Numbered from the stretch's first letter, positions 29,380-37,626 are shown. The stretch is DNA of 64,000 bases from Geoalkalibacter halelectricus (GCF_025263685.1 NZ_CP092109.1:1178001-1242000), one strand, 5' to 3'. Notes: generated by a model not told the origin, from the letters alone. Translations and numbers: made by a program.

Positions 29380-30677
29380 CCCAGGTCGATATCGACGAGG
29401 AAGGGGTCGACTTCACCGATGATGCGGTCGAGATGCTCCTCGGGGAGATCCAGGAAATAGGGGGACTCGAGATGCGCGCCCGTGCTGTCGAAGAGAACCT
29501 TGAGGCGCAAATCCTGGCGCTGTTCGCTGGCGACCGCGACCACCAGGGCGATTTCCCCGCCGCGCAGGCGCACCGCGGTGCCGACCGGAAAGGGGCCGAG
29601 AAAGCGTAGAAATTTTTCCAGAAAATCGGGGTGCAGCAAGCTTCCGGCGGACTCGCGCATGGAGTGGCCGGCCTGGCGGGGGCTGACCGGGCGCCGGTAG
29701 GCGCGCAGGGTGGTCATGGCGTCAAAGGCGTCGGCGATGGCGGCCATGTCCACCAGGGGAGAGAGGGGGCGTCCGGCGAGATCATCCGGGTAGCCCTGGC
29801 GATTGTAGTGCAGGTGATGGCCGCGCACGATGTCGACGACTTGCTCGGGTATGTCCTTCATCTTTTCGACGATGGACGCACCTGCCATGGGATGCAGCTT
29901 GATCGCCTCGAATTCCTCGGGCGTCAGGCGTCCAGGCTTGTTGATGATGCCGATATCCACTTTGAGTTTGCCGAGATCGTGCAGCAGGCCGCCGAGGCCG
30001 AGAATCTGCAACTGATCCTCGGGCAGGCCGCAGGCGCGTCCGACGGCGATGGCGATGACCGCCACGTTGACCGAATGCTGGAAGGTGTAGTTGTCGTAAT
30101 CCTTGATCAGGGTCAGGGCGGTGAGCGCGTGCCGGTTGCTGAGCGTTGAGCGAACCATGTCGCGAACCACCACGGCGGCAGCATCGCTGGACGGAACGCG
30201 GCTGAGAGCCACATCCTGGCAGATCTGCTCGGCCACGGCCAGGGCGCGACTGAAAACCTTGCGCGGATCGTCTTCCTTGATCAAGGGAATGATGTGGCGA
30301 ACGTTTTGTTCCGCAAGCGTGCGCTCCAGCCCGTGCGCCTGCCAGCCGCCCTCGCCGGCCAGGGCAAAAAAGGCGGCCAATTCCCCGGCCGTGACCCCGG
30401 CACGCACCTCCATCCCCTCGAGATCCAGGTTCTGCAGCAGGCGGGTCATCTCGGCCAGGGCCGGATTGGACTCGCTGAACACATAGTCCTCGCAAAACAA
30501 AACACCCTCGGCCAGGCCCAGCCGCAGGGTGTTTTTTTCCGTGAAGAGCGGTGCGAGATGGCGGATGCAGATCTCCAATTGGCGGTTGATCAGGGGATGC
30601 CCCAAGGGATAGAGGCGGGTGCTTTGCGCCGCTCCGGCCAAGGTCTGGACAAACTGTTTGAGGGCTTCAATATCCAT
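29367..30677 (-). CDS. HD-GYP domain protein with YPLGHP-type N-terminal domain
   Basis: A 436-aa protein. Residues 1-170 form an unrecognised domain containing LYPLGHPLINRQLE; the same LYPLGHP segment starts the neighbouring HEAT protein. The HD-GYP domain follows, with HD at 233-234 (LHDLGKLK) and HHLHYNRQGYP at 287-297, so c-di-GMP hydrolysis is expected. There is no receiver domain, so control must come through the N-terminal domain. Start ATG 30675-30677, overlapping the upstream HEAT gene by 11 bases; the two are a translationally coupled pair. Confidence 0.88.
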   Translation of the reverse strand: MDIEALKQFVQTLAGAAQSTRLYPLGHPLINRQLEICIRHLAPLFTEKNTLRLGLAEGVLFCEDYVFSESNPALAEMTRLLQNLDLEGMEVRAGVTAGELAAFFALAGEGGWQAHGLERTLAEQNVRHIIPLIKEDDPRKVFSRALAVAEQICQDVALSRVPSSDAAAVVVRDMVRSTLSNRHALTALTLIKDYDNYTFQHSVNVAVIAIAVGRACGLPEDQLQILGLGGLLHDLGKLKVDIGIINKPGRLTPEEFEAIKLHPMAGASIVEKMKDIPEQVVDIVRGHHLHYNRQGYPDDLAGRPLSPLVDMAAIADAFDAMTTLRAYRRPVSPRQAGHSMRESAGSLLHPDFLEKFLRFLGPFPVGTAVRLRGGEIALVVAVASEQRQDLRLKVLFDSTGAHLESPYFLDLPEEHLDRIIGEVDPFLVDIDLGQHL

Positions 30678-32295
30678 GGTCACTCGTCTGAATTCTTTCC
30701 TGAAGGGCACGCGCCGCCGTCTGGGCCAAGCGGCCGCTGCCTTGCTCCATCACGGTTTCCAGGGCCTCCAGGGCCTGGACGGTGCCGATGCGTGCCAGGG
30801 CCAGGGCCGCCTCTTCCTGAATGTCCTGATAACGTCCGCGGCGCAGGCGCTTGCGGCGCTTGAGCAGGCTGATGAGGGCCGGCACGGCTTCCTCGGCCCC
30901 GATTTCGCCCAGGGCGCGCACCGCACCCCGAGTCAGTTCAGCGCGGCGCAGCAGCGGGTCGCGCAGAGTGGCGAAGCGTAGCAGGTGGGGCAGGGCGGCA
31001 CGCTGCTTGAGGGCACCGAGAAACAGCAGCGCCTGGCGTTGCAGATCGCCATCGCCTTCCTCCACCGCGACCAGCAGCACATCCATGGCGTCCGCAGTGC
31101 CGATGCGCGTCAGCGCGCGGATTGCCTCGCGCCGCACCCGCACATCATCATGACCGAGGAAAACCGCCAGATGAGCGACCTGGCTGGGGTCTCGAATCTC
31201 ACCCAGGATGGCCAGGGCGTTGCGCACCACGAACCAGCGCTCGTCGCGCAGTAGCCGGTTCATGGCCGGCAGGGCCGCGCCAGCGAAGCGCGCCAGGGCC
31301 TGGGCCAGGATTTTGCGCGCGTGGGACTCGGTCTCCTCGGCCAAGTGATCGGCGAGCACCTCGGCGGCGCTTTCGCCCAGAAGCAAAAGCAAATTTTGTG
31401 CCTGGGAGGAATCCTGGTGGGAGGTGTCTGGATCGCACATGTAATGGGCGAGCCGGTGGGTCAGATCCTCGTCCACAAGATCCTGCACGGCACGCCGGCA
31501 GGCATCGCGGCGCGTTTCGCTCAGGCGCGGTTCACGGCAGTGCCGGCCCAGGGTCAGAAGGCAGGTCAGTAGCCGCGGAAATTCGCCCTCGCGGTCGAAT
31601 TTCCACAATAAATCGACCAGCTCCCGCAGCAGCAGGCGAAAGTTTTCGTCGCCGGCTTGCTCTTCCATCCGCGCCAGAAGCTCTTCCGGCCCGGGTTCTT
31701 GCGGCAGGGACGCCTCAGGGTCGGTGAACAGCGCCGCGGCGAGATTTTCCATGAGTTCCTCGGCCTTGCTCTGGCCCACCGCCGGCGGCGTTTCGCTCTC
31801 CTCCGGCGCGAGAGCAGGGGGCGGTTGCTCGGCTTGCTCCCGTCTCATGGAGAGAATCCGGGCGAAATCGGATTCATTGACCCAGAGCGTGGTGATGGCG
31901 GCGGCCTGCATGAGCTTCGGAAGTCCGCCGCGGCGCAGGATGTCCTCGGGCTCCAGAGCGATCAGGCAAGCCCACTCCTCGAGGTCGCGGTGGCTGAGGT
32001 CCGGAAGAACGGAAAGGCGCTCCACGCGGCGCTCGAACAGTTGTCGGGCGAGTTTTTTCAGGGCCGGGTGTTGAGGGGCCAGCGGCTGTTCCTGAAAGGT
32101 GAAGTGGTCCTTGCGAATCGCAAAATCCAGATGGTCGCGGTCGGCCAGCGCCTGGGACAATTTCGCACAAGCCGAGGTAATGGCCTGGCGGCGCGCCGGA
32201 TGGCCGAGCGGGTAGAGGTGAACTGCCTTAAGGACGATCACCAGTTCACGCAGGGCTTCTTCCAGAGATGCGGTTTGGGTCGCTGGGCCGCTCAC
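30667..32295 (-). CDS. Large HEAT-repeat protein with YPLGHP-type N-terminal domain
   Basis: A 542-aa protein with a GTG start (32293-32295). The N-terminal ~165 residues resemble those of the downstream HD-GYP protein (VHLYPLGHPARRQAI). An acidic, Pro-rich linker follows, and the C-terminal half is a HEAT solenoid (DDVRVRREAIRALTRIGTAD, RGAVRALGEIGAEEAVPALI). It is probably a scaffold or partner that shares a dimerisation or sensing domain with the HD-GYP enzyme. No membrane segments or signal peptide. Confidence 0.83.
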   Translation of the reverse strand: MSGPATQTASLEEALRELVIVLKAVHLYPLGHPARRQAITSACAKLSQALADRDHLDFAIRKDHFTFQEQPLAPQHPALKKLARQLFERRVERLSVLPDLSHRDLEEWACLIALEPEDILRRGGLPKLMQAAAITTLWVNESDFARILSMRREQAEQPPPALAPEESETPPAVGQSKAEELMENLAAALFTDPEASLPQEPGPEELLARMEEQAGDENFRLLLRELVDLLWKFDREGEFPRLLTCLLTLGRHCREPRLSETRRDACRRAVQDLVDEDLTHRLAHYMCDPDTSHQDSSQAQNLLLLLGESAAEVLADHLAEETESHARKILAQALARFAGAALPAMNRLLRDERWFVVRNALAILGEIRDPSQVAHLAVFLGHDDVRVRREAIRALTRIGTADAMDVLLVAVEEGDGDLQRQALLFLGALKQRAALPHLLRFATLRDPLLRRAELTRGAVRALGEIGAEEAVPALISLLKRRKRLRRGRYQDIQEEAALALARIGTVQALEALETVMEQGSGRLAQTAARALQERIQTSDHGY

Positions 32296-32448
32296 GGCAG
32301 GGGATGGTCCTTTCTTGCGTCAGGAAACAGCGCGTGCACGCGCCAACCCTCTTAAAATAGCCCTCTCGCCAGGGTTTGTAAACCGGCATCCGCGCAGCGT
32401 GCACGACGCCGTCGCGGGTGCGCGTGGCGGCGACCGATCTTCTCCTGG

Positions 32449-34266
32449 TCAGCTTTCCTCGACCAGGCAGAATCCGCTGTCGTGTACGCCGTGATCCTTG
32501 GCCGCATACATTGCTTCCAGAACATCTGAATAGTGCCGGGTGACGGACTGGCGTTTAAGTTTCATGGTCGGGGTGATGAGTTCCTTGCCGAAGTCCTGGG
32601 ACAGCAGGGTGAAGCGCTTGATACGCTGAAAGGACGCCATGTCTTTTTGCAGCCGGTCGACGCGTTCGCGCACCAAGGCCAGGATCTGGGGGTGATTGAC
32701 CAGGTCGCAGTGGTCGAGGAAGTCGATTTTGCGCGCCCGGGAGAATTTTTCCAGGTTCTCGAGGTTGGGCACGATCAGGGCGGTCAGGTAGGGTTTGCGA
32801 TCCCCGTGGACCATGGCATTGGCGATGAACTTGTCGGTCTTGAGCAGATTCTCGATGTTCTGCGGGGCGATGTTTTTCCCCCCGGCGGTGACGATGAGGT
32901 CTTTTTTCCGGTCGACAATTTTCACGAAGCCGTCTGGATCGATGGTGCCGGTATCGCCGGTTTTGAACCAGCCGTCGCTGAAGGCCTCGGCCGTCTCCTC
33001 GGGGCGCTGCCAGTAGCCCTGGAAAATACCGGGGCCGCGCAGCAGGATTTCGCCATCCTCGGCGAGGCGCACCTCGATGCCGGCGAATGGCTTGCCAACG
33101 GTACCGAGGCGACGTGCCTGGGGGGTGTTGACGGTGATGCCGCCGGCCGATTCGGTCAGGCCGTAGCCCTCGAAGATGTCGATGCCCGCGGCCAGGAAGA
33201 ATTCCGCGATATCAACACTCAAGGGGGCTCCGCCCGAGACGAAAAAGCGCAGTCGTCCACCGAGATGATTGCGCAGTTTGGCAAAGACCGCGCGGTCGGC
33301 AAGTTTGACCGCCAGTGACAAGCCGGGTCCGGGTTTTTCTCCGGCCAGGCGCAACGAAGCCGCGGCGCGTCCGGCCTTGAGGGCGCCGAAAAAGATCTGC
33401 TTGCGCAACCAGGGGCCGCTCAGCACGCGCTCCATGATGCGGGCGAACATTTTTTCATAGAGACGCGGGACGCTGATCATGACCGTCGGCCGCACCTCGG
33501 CGAGATTGACCGGCACCGCCTCGATGCTCTCGGCGTAGGCGATGGTCACGCCGCGATAGAGCATGAAATAATAGCCGTCTACGCGCTCGAATACATGCGA
33601 CAGGGGTAGAAAGGACAAGCAGATGTCGCCGGGGCCGATGGGGAAAAGCGAAGCGACGTCCTCGATGTTGGAGAGGATGTTGGCATGGGTGAGCATGACC
33701 CCCTTGGGGGCGCCGGTGGTACCGGAGGTATAGACCAGGGTCGCAAGGTCGCCGGGCGTTCCGGCGGCGATGGCCGTTTCGAGCTGTGGCGCGGGCATGG
33801 CTTCGCCCTGGGCGAGAAAATCCTCGAGGCTCAGGATGCCGGCGTGCTCCAATTCGGCTTCGAGAAAGACCAGATGCTTGAGTTCCGGCAGCTCCGCGCG
33901 ACGGCCCAGCAATTCGCCGCCCAGGTGTGCTGAATACACAAAGGCCACCCGGCTGCCCGAGTCGCTCAGGATATGCAGGATGGCATCGAGCCCTTCGGTG
34001 TGATAAACAGGAACGGTGGCCGCGCCGCAGGCCAGGGCGCCCAGGTCGGCAAAGGCCCAATGCGGGGAGTTGGGGCCCAGTATGGCCACCCGCTCACCGG
34101 GGGCTAGGCCCAGGGCCAGAAGGGCGCGGCCGAAGCGCTTGACCTGATTGCTCAGCTGCTGCCAGCCGATGTCGCGGTAAGCCCCTTGCACCTTATGCAT
34201 CATGGCGGTCTGTTGCGCCCAGCGGTCGGCGTTGCGCAGAACCATGCGGACAATGGTGTCGTCCAT
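32449..34266 (-). CDS. Long-chain acyl-CoA synthetase (AMP-dependent ligase)
   Basis: A 605-aa adenylate-forming enzyme that activates fatty acids to acyl-CoA using ATP and CoA. Motifs: YTSGTTGAPKGVMLTHAN (phosphate loop), the fatty-acyl region GYGLTESAGG, FKTGDTGTIDPDGF and DRKKDLIVTAGGKNI. The length and the long insert around GATVPVYHTEG match the FadD15/long-chain subclass. ATG 34264-34266 has AAGGAG upstream. An extended -10 promoter and an inverted repeat lie between it and the divergent coaE. Exact chain length preference cannot be read. Confidence 0.92.
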   Translation of the reverse strand: MDDTIVRMVLRNADRWAQQTAMMHKVQGAYRDIGWQQLSNQVKRFGRALLALGLAPGERVAILGPNSPHWAFADLGALACGAATVPVYHTEGLDAILHILSDSGSRVAFVYSAHLGGELLGRRAELPELKHLVFLEAELEHAGILSLEDFLAQGEAMPAPQLETAIAAGTPGDLATLVYTSGTTGAPKGVMLTHANILSNIEDVASLFPIGPGDICLSFLPLSHVFERVDGYYFMLYRGVTIAYAESIEAVPVNLAEVRPTVMISVPRLYEKMFARIMERVLSGPWLRKQIFFGALKAGRAAASLRLAGEKPGPGLSLAVKLADRAVFAKLRNHLGGRLRFFVSGGAPLSVDIAEFFLAAGIDIFEGYGLTESAGGITVNTPQARRLGTVGKPFAGIEVRLAEDGEILLRGPGIFQGYWQRPEETAEAFSDGWFKTGDTGTIDPDGFVKIVDRKKDLIVTAGGKNIAPQNIENLLKTDKFIANAMVHGDRKPYLTALIVPNLENLEKFSRARKIDFLDHCDLVNHPQILALVRERVDRLQKDMASFQRIKRFTLLSQDFGKELITPTMKLKRQSVTRHYSDVLEAMYAAKDHGVHDSGFCLVEES

Positions 34267-34279
34267 GGAACGCTCCTTA

Positions 34280-34310
34280 GGGTTAGTTGGGTAAAATATG
34301 CACCTAACCC
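34280..34310. promoter_or_regulatory. Inverted repeat, candidate operator of the acyl-CoA ligase gene
   Basis: GGGTTAG (34280-34286) and CTAACCC (34304-34310), perfect arms with a 17-base spacer. It lies between the ligase start codon and its probable -10, where a fatty-acid-responsive repressor could block transcription. Confidence 0.4.
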
Positions 34311-34311
34311 G

Positions 34312-34320
34312 ATTATATCA
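34312..34320 (-). promoter_or_regulatory. Extended -10 promoter element for the acyl-CoA ligase gene
   Basis: Minus strand TGATATAAT (34312-34320): a perfect TATAAT with the TG extension and no good -35 hexamer. Confidence 0.5.
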
Positions 34321-34351
34321 CAAGGAAATCGGCAATCTCCGGAGGCTGTGG

Positions 34352-35020
34352 ATGAACAACGAGGGACAAGCGGACAAGCCCGGGGTCAGAGTCCTGGGTA
34401 TCACCGGAGGGATTGCCTCGGGAAAAAGCAGCGTCGCGCAAGCCTTTGCACAACTCGGTGCCGCGGTGCTCAGTGCCGACGAGTTGGCGCGGGCCGTGGT
34501 GCAGCCGGGCTCGGCTGTACTGCTCCGGTTGCGCGAACGGTTCGGCGCGCGCATTCTGGACGCCGACGGGTGCCTGGATCGTGCGGCCTTGGCGACCGTT
34601 GTTTTTAACGACCCGCAAAGCCGCCAGGCCCTCAATGCCTTGATCCATCCGGCGATTGCCGAACTGGCGCAAGAGCGTCTGGAGAATTTGCGCCGTTCCG
34701 AAGCACCTCTGGTGGTTTACGAGGCGCCGCTGCTGTTTGAGGCCGGAGCGGAACAGCGTGTCGACGCGGTGCTGGTCATCAAGGTCGCGCCGCGCGTTCA
34801 GTTGCAGCGCCTGATGGCGCGCGACGGCCTCGATGAAGCGGCGGCGCGACTGCGGGTCGACGCCCAGATGCCCCAGGAGGAGAAGGTGGCGCGGGCCGAC
34901 TACGTCATCGACAATTCGGGAAGCTTCGCCGAGACTTTGGAGCAGGTTCAGGCGTTGTTCAAAAAATTGGCGAGGGGTGGCGGGGGTGCGCAGCGGCGAG
35001 AAAGCTCGCCGTCAGGGTGA
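34352..35020 (+). CDS. coaE: Dephospho-CoA kinase
   Basis: A 222-aa enzyme that phosphorylates dephospho-CoA in the last step of CoA synthesis. P-loop GGIASGKS (19-26), SADELARAVVQPG, and VYEAPLLFEAG are typical CoaE motifs. ATG 34352-34354 is preceded by GGAGG; the longer open frame back to 34298 lacks one. The 3' end overlaps the convergent hydrolase gene by 62 bases, giving a Gly/Arg/Ser-rich tail that is probably non-essential. The neighbouring ligase on the other strand consumes CoA. Confidence 0.93.
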   Translation: MNNEGQADKPGVRVLGITGGIASGKSSVAQAFAQLGAAVLSADELARAVVQPGSAVLLRLRERFGARILDADGCLDRAALATVVFNDPQSRQALNALIHPAIAELAQERLENLRRSEAPLVVYEAPLLFEAGAEQRVDAVLVIKVAPRVQLQRLMARDGLDEAAARLRVDAQMPQEEKVARADYVIDNSGSFAETLEQVQALFKKLARGGGGAQRRESSPSG

Positions 35021-35768
35021 GGGTTTCGCCCTGGCGGGGATTGTCCGGGGTGGTGAGGACATGGGGCGCCTCGGGACCAAACAGGTGATACTCCTTGTGC
35101 GGGCTGCCCAGGAGTTGAAAAAGCTTCATGGCGCTGGGAACCAGGACGGTCTGGTCGCCTTGGGCGCTGACCACCAGGGTGGGACTTTGGAGTTGGGGGA
35201 GGCGCGGGCGCAGGCGGCGCGTCAGGCGGTTGATCTGGTGCATGCCCTCCACGGGGCGCCGCGCATAGTAAAAGGGCAGGTTTTGCGGCGTCACCGCGGT
35301 GTGTTGGTAACTCCTGACATACCGTAGCAGACCCGCGGCGGGGGCCAGGCGGTGGCGAACCTGGAGAAAGGGCGAGAGAAGAACGAGTGCCGCCGGGGTT
35401 GTTTCCAGGGCCGCCATCAGCAGCAGCAGCGCCCCGGTGCTCTGCCCTACTCCCGCGACCCGATAGCCGGTGGTCCGCAGCCGCGCCAGACCATCGCGCA
35501 CGACCTCGAGCCACTCTTCCATGGTGCGCCCGGCGAGATCCTCCGGAGAGGTGCCGTGACCGGGGAGGCGCAGGCCGTAGACGAGAAACCCACGCCCCGC
35601 CAGATAGGTGCCGAGGGGGCGCATCTCCCAGGGCGAGCCGCTAAAGCCGTGCACCAGCAGTACCGCCCTGCGCGCCGCGCCGCTGCCCAGGACAAAGGGC
35701 AGGTTTTCTTCATGCGCGCACCCTTCGGCGCGGGCTCGCGCGATTTCGTCATCAATCAGGCAGTGCAC
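34959..35768 (-). CDS. Alpha/beta hydrolase (carboxylesterase-like)
   Basis: A 269-aa hydrolase. HGFSGSPWEM (oxyanion loop) and the nucleophile elbow GVGQSTG with Ser110; Asp in SAQGDQTV (about 204) and His in PHVLTT (about 236) complete the triad. The short cap and length resemble monoacylglycerol lipase/carboxylesterase Est30-type enzymes. The nucleophile motif is G-Q-S-T-G. Start GTG 35766-35768, with AAGGAG at a somewhat long spacing. Substrate unknown. Confidence 0.82.
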   Translation of the reverse strand: MHCLIDDEIARARAEGCAHEENLPFVLGSGAARRAVLLVHGFSGSPWEMRPLGTYLAGRGFLVYGLRLPGHGTSPEDLAGRTMEEWLEVVRDGLARLRTTGYRVAGVGQSTGALLLLMAALETTPAALVLLSPFLQVRHRLAPAAGLLRYVRSYQHTAVTPQNLPFYYARRPVEGMHQINRLTRRLRPRLPQLQSPTLVVSAQGDQTVLVPSAMKLFQLLGSPHKEYHLFGPEAPHVLTTPDNPRQGETLTLTASFLAAAHPRHPSPIF

Positions 35769-35847
35769 CCGAGCGCTGTCTCCTTGGCGGACGATCCGGA
35801 GGCGGATATAGCAACGCCTCCTTGAAGCAAGGAGGCGTCAGCCGGCT

Positions 35848-35867
35848 AAAAAATGCGAGAAGCTCGC
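35848..35867 (-). terminator. Intrinsic terminator after the IclR regulator
   Basis: On the minus strand GCGAG-CTT-CTCGC followed by ATTTTTT, directly after the stop codon. A second, stronger perfect hairpin without a T run (ACGCCTCCTT / AAGGAGGCGT) lies just beyond at 35814-35838. Confidence 0.65.
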
Positions 35868-35868
35868 G

Positions 35869-36651
35869 TTATTTATGGTAGCCCAGGCGGGTTGAGAGTT
35901 CCTCGGAAGCCTCGAGCACCAGGGGCACGACCTCCTGGACGATGCGCTCGTCGTCCAAACGCATGTTCGGCCCCGAAACACTGATGGCGCCGACGATGCG
36001 ACGGGTGTAGTCGCGGATGGGCGCGGCCACGCAACGCACCCCGATGTCGAGTTCCTCGTCGTCGATGGCGTAACCTTTTTCGGCGACCTCGCGCAACTGT
36101 TGGCGAAGCGCCGCGCGGTCGGTGATGGTGTTGGGGGTGAAGGCGCTGAGTTCGCGCGTCGGCAACAGGCTGTCGACTTCCTCATCGGACATGTGGGCCA
36201 GGTGGACTTTGCCGGCGGCGGTGCAGTAGGCCGGCATGCGCGAGCCCACGCGCGACACCACGCGCACCGTCAGGTTGGTTTCCACCACGTCGAGATAGAC
36301 GATGTAGCCTTCCTTGAAAATGGCGACGTAAGCGGTTTCGTTGCAGCGCTCGACGATTTTTTCCAGAATCGGCTTGGCCTGGCGCAGCAGCCCCATCTGC
36401 TTGATGAAGGTCTGGCCGAGTTCCAGGGCCTTGAGGCCGAGGCGATAATTCTCGGTGGCCTTGTTCTGCTCGATGTAGCCGCGCGACTCCAGCGTGGCGA
36501 GCAGGCGAAAGACGTTGTTCTTATGTAGCTTCAGGCGCTTGCTCAACTCGGTGACGCCCAACTCGTCCACATCGTCATGAAACTGCTCGAGCAGATCAAG
36601 GGCGTGGGAAACCGCCTGAATGATATATTCGGATTTCTCTTTTCTGGCCAT
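35869..36651 (-). CDS. IclR-family transcriptional regulator
   Basis: A 260-aa regulator. The N-terminal winged helix (ALDLLEQFHDDVDELGVTEL, NNVFRLLATLESRGYIEQN) is followed by the IclR effector domain (RVGSRMPAYCTAAGKVHLAH, CVAAPIRDYTRRIVGAISVS). IclR proteins control aromatic, acetate or sugar catabolism genes and often themselves. Neither neighbour is an obvious target. Two sigma-70-like promoters and an imperfect palindrome (36690-36709) lie upstream, consistent with autoregulation. Effector unknown. Confidence 0.93.
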   Translation of the reverse strand: MARKEKSEYIIQAVSHALDLLEQFHDDVDELGVTELSKRLKLHKNNVFRLLATLESRGYIEQNKATENYRLGLKALELGQTFIKQMGLLRQAKPILEKIVERCNETAYVAIFKEGYIVYLDVVETNLTVRVVSRVGSRMPAYCTAAGKVHLAHMSDEEVDSLLPTRELSAFTPNTITDRAALRQQLREVAEKGYAIDDEELDIGVRCVAAPIRDYTRRIVGAISVSGPNMRLDDERIVQEVVPLVLEASEELSTRLGYHK

Positions 36652-36710
36652 GGGGGTAAGGATCCTTTTTCGAATCGCTCGCGCGGGAAGTAGATCTAAA
36701 AAGATTTACC

Positions 36711-36738
36711 ATCTTAGAGAATATACACCATATGTCAA
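36711..36738 (-). promoter_or_regulatory. Proximal promoter of the IclR gene
   Basis: Minus strand TTGACA (36733-36738), 16 bases, TAAGAT (36711-36716). A palindrome at 36690-36709 overlaps the expected start site. Confidence 0.55.
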
Positions 36739-36833
36739 GGGGGCAGTGCTTCCGACCCCCAGGCTGTCGGATTTACACGGCATGCGTAATTGGGCAGCTT
36801 TTCCAGCGCCCTGATCCTAAAACGAACACCAGA

Positions 36834-36862
36834 AATATAAAATGATGTTTTATGGATGTCAA
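36834..36862 (-). promoter_or_regulatory. Strong distal promoter reading towards the IclR gene
   Basis: Minus strand TTGACA (36857-36862), 17 bases, TATATT (36834-36839). It would give a 5' leader of about 175 nt before the IclR ATG. Confidence 0.6.
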
Positions 36863-36905
36863 TATCTAGCATGACGAAATATCTTTGTATCCGCCACGGG
36901 TCTGG

Positions 36906-36934
36906 TTGACTTTCAGCGTCGGGTTGGCTACTTT
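36906..36934 (+). promoter_or_regulatory. Candidate promoter of the universal stress protein gene
   Basis: TTGACT (36906-36911), 17 bases, TACTTT (36929-36934), about 38 bases before the start codon. Confidence 0.45.
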
Positions 36935-36971
36935 TAACCACATAGGGTGAGTATCCACATGGGGAGAAGCA

Positions 36972-37424
36972 ATGCTCAATCTCAGTAAAAAAATCCTGGT
37001 CGCCATCGATGGTTCGCCGCAATCCGACAAAGCCGCCGAGGAGGCGGTGCGCCTGGCCCTGGCCTCCGGCACCCGATTTCGCAGCAAGATTTACGCCATC
37101 CTTGTTCTCCCCAGCACCCGTACCCCCTCCTTCACCGATTTCATGCCCTCTCCCCCTCCCACCGAGCGCCCCGGTTGGGAAGAGCAGCGTAAACGAATTT
37201 TTTATGTGGTGGAAAAAGTCACCGCCGAGACCGGCGTACCCATCGAGCATGTGGTCGTTTACGGTGATGCGGCGGAGGAGATCCTGGCATTTGCCGAACA
37301 GGAGGAGATAGCGGTGATCGTCATCGGCTCCTCGGGCGCCGGACGCGTCAAGCGCGCCTTCCTCGGCAGTGTTTCCACCAAGGTCGCCCTGCACGCGCGC
37401 TGCTCGGTTTATATCGTGCGCTAG
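36972..37424 (+). CDS. Universal stress protein (UspA family)
   Basis: A 150-aa single-domain Usp. It opens KKILVAIDGSPQSDKAAEEA and ends with the nucleotide-binding signature GSSG-x9-GS (GSSGAGRVKRAFLGSVS), so an ATP-binding type is expected. ATG 36972 follows GGGGAGAAGCA. Monocistronic. Its TAG stop (37422-37424) is supplied by the left terminal repeat of element B. Confidence 0.93.
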   Translation: MLNLSKKILVAIDGSPQSDKAAEEAVRLALASGTRFRSKIYAILVLPSTRTPSFTDFMPSPPPTERPGWEEQRKRIFYVVEKVTAETGVPIEHVVVYGDAAEEILAFAEQEEIAVIVIGSSGAGRVKRAFLGSVSTKVALHARCSVYIVR

Positions 37425-37589
37425 GAGGCTGTCGGACTATCCGGGCCGCAGCGAAAATTTGGATGTTTCAGTCCGGATTTTGGCTCCTTTGAGGGTGCAT
37501 AGCCGTAGCTACGTGCCGAAAAGGAGCCGGAATCCGGGCCAAACAGCCGGATTTGCAGCCGGCTCATGGATAGTCCGACAGCCTCCTAG
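37421..37589. repeat. Element B: 169-bp element with perfect 22-bp inverted repeats
   Basis: Terminal repeats 37421-37442 and 37568-37589 are perfect inverse copies; each outer end reads CTAGGAGGCTGTCGGACTAT. The interior has nested arms such as GCTCCTTT / AAAGGAGC-like pairs and a GTAGCTACG core, so the RNA would fold into one long hairpin. No ORF. It abuts the stress-protein gene so that TAG inside the repeat is its stop codon. I recall similar sequences as dispersed intergenic repeats of Geobacter relatives. Confidence 0.8.
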
Positions 37590-37626
37590 ACCTCAAGCGC
37601 GACGAGGCGGGCCGGCGCGCGTCGCG

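Larger units (their letters stand above)
36652..36971. other. 320-bp intergenic region between the IclR regulator and the stress-protein gene
   Basis: Holds two minus-strand promoters (36711-36738, 36834-36862), a plus-strand promoter (36906-36934) and an imperfect palindrome GTAGATCT-aaaa-AGATTTAC (36690-36709). The stretch CAGGCTGTCGGAT near 36760 resembles the terminal repeat of element B. No convincing ORF. Confidence 0.6.

Noticed and set aside
36735..37394. A 219-codon minus-strand frame across the stress-protein gene
   Set aside because: Opposite a complete Usp with its nucleotide-binding signature; low-complexity translation.
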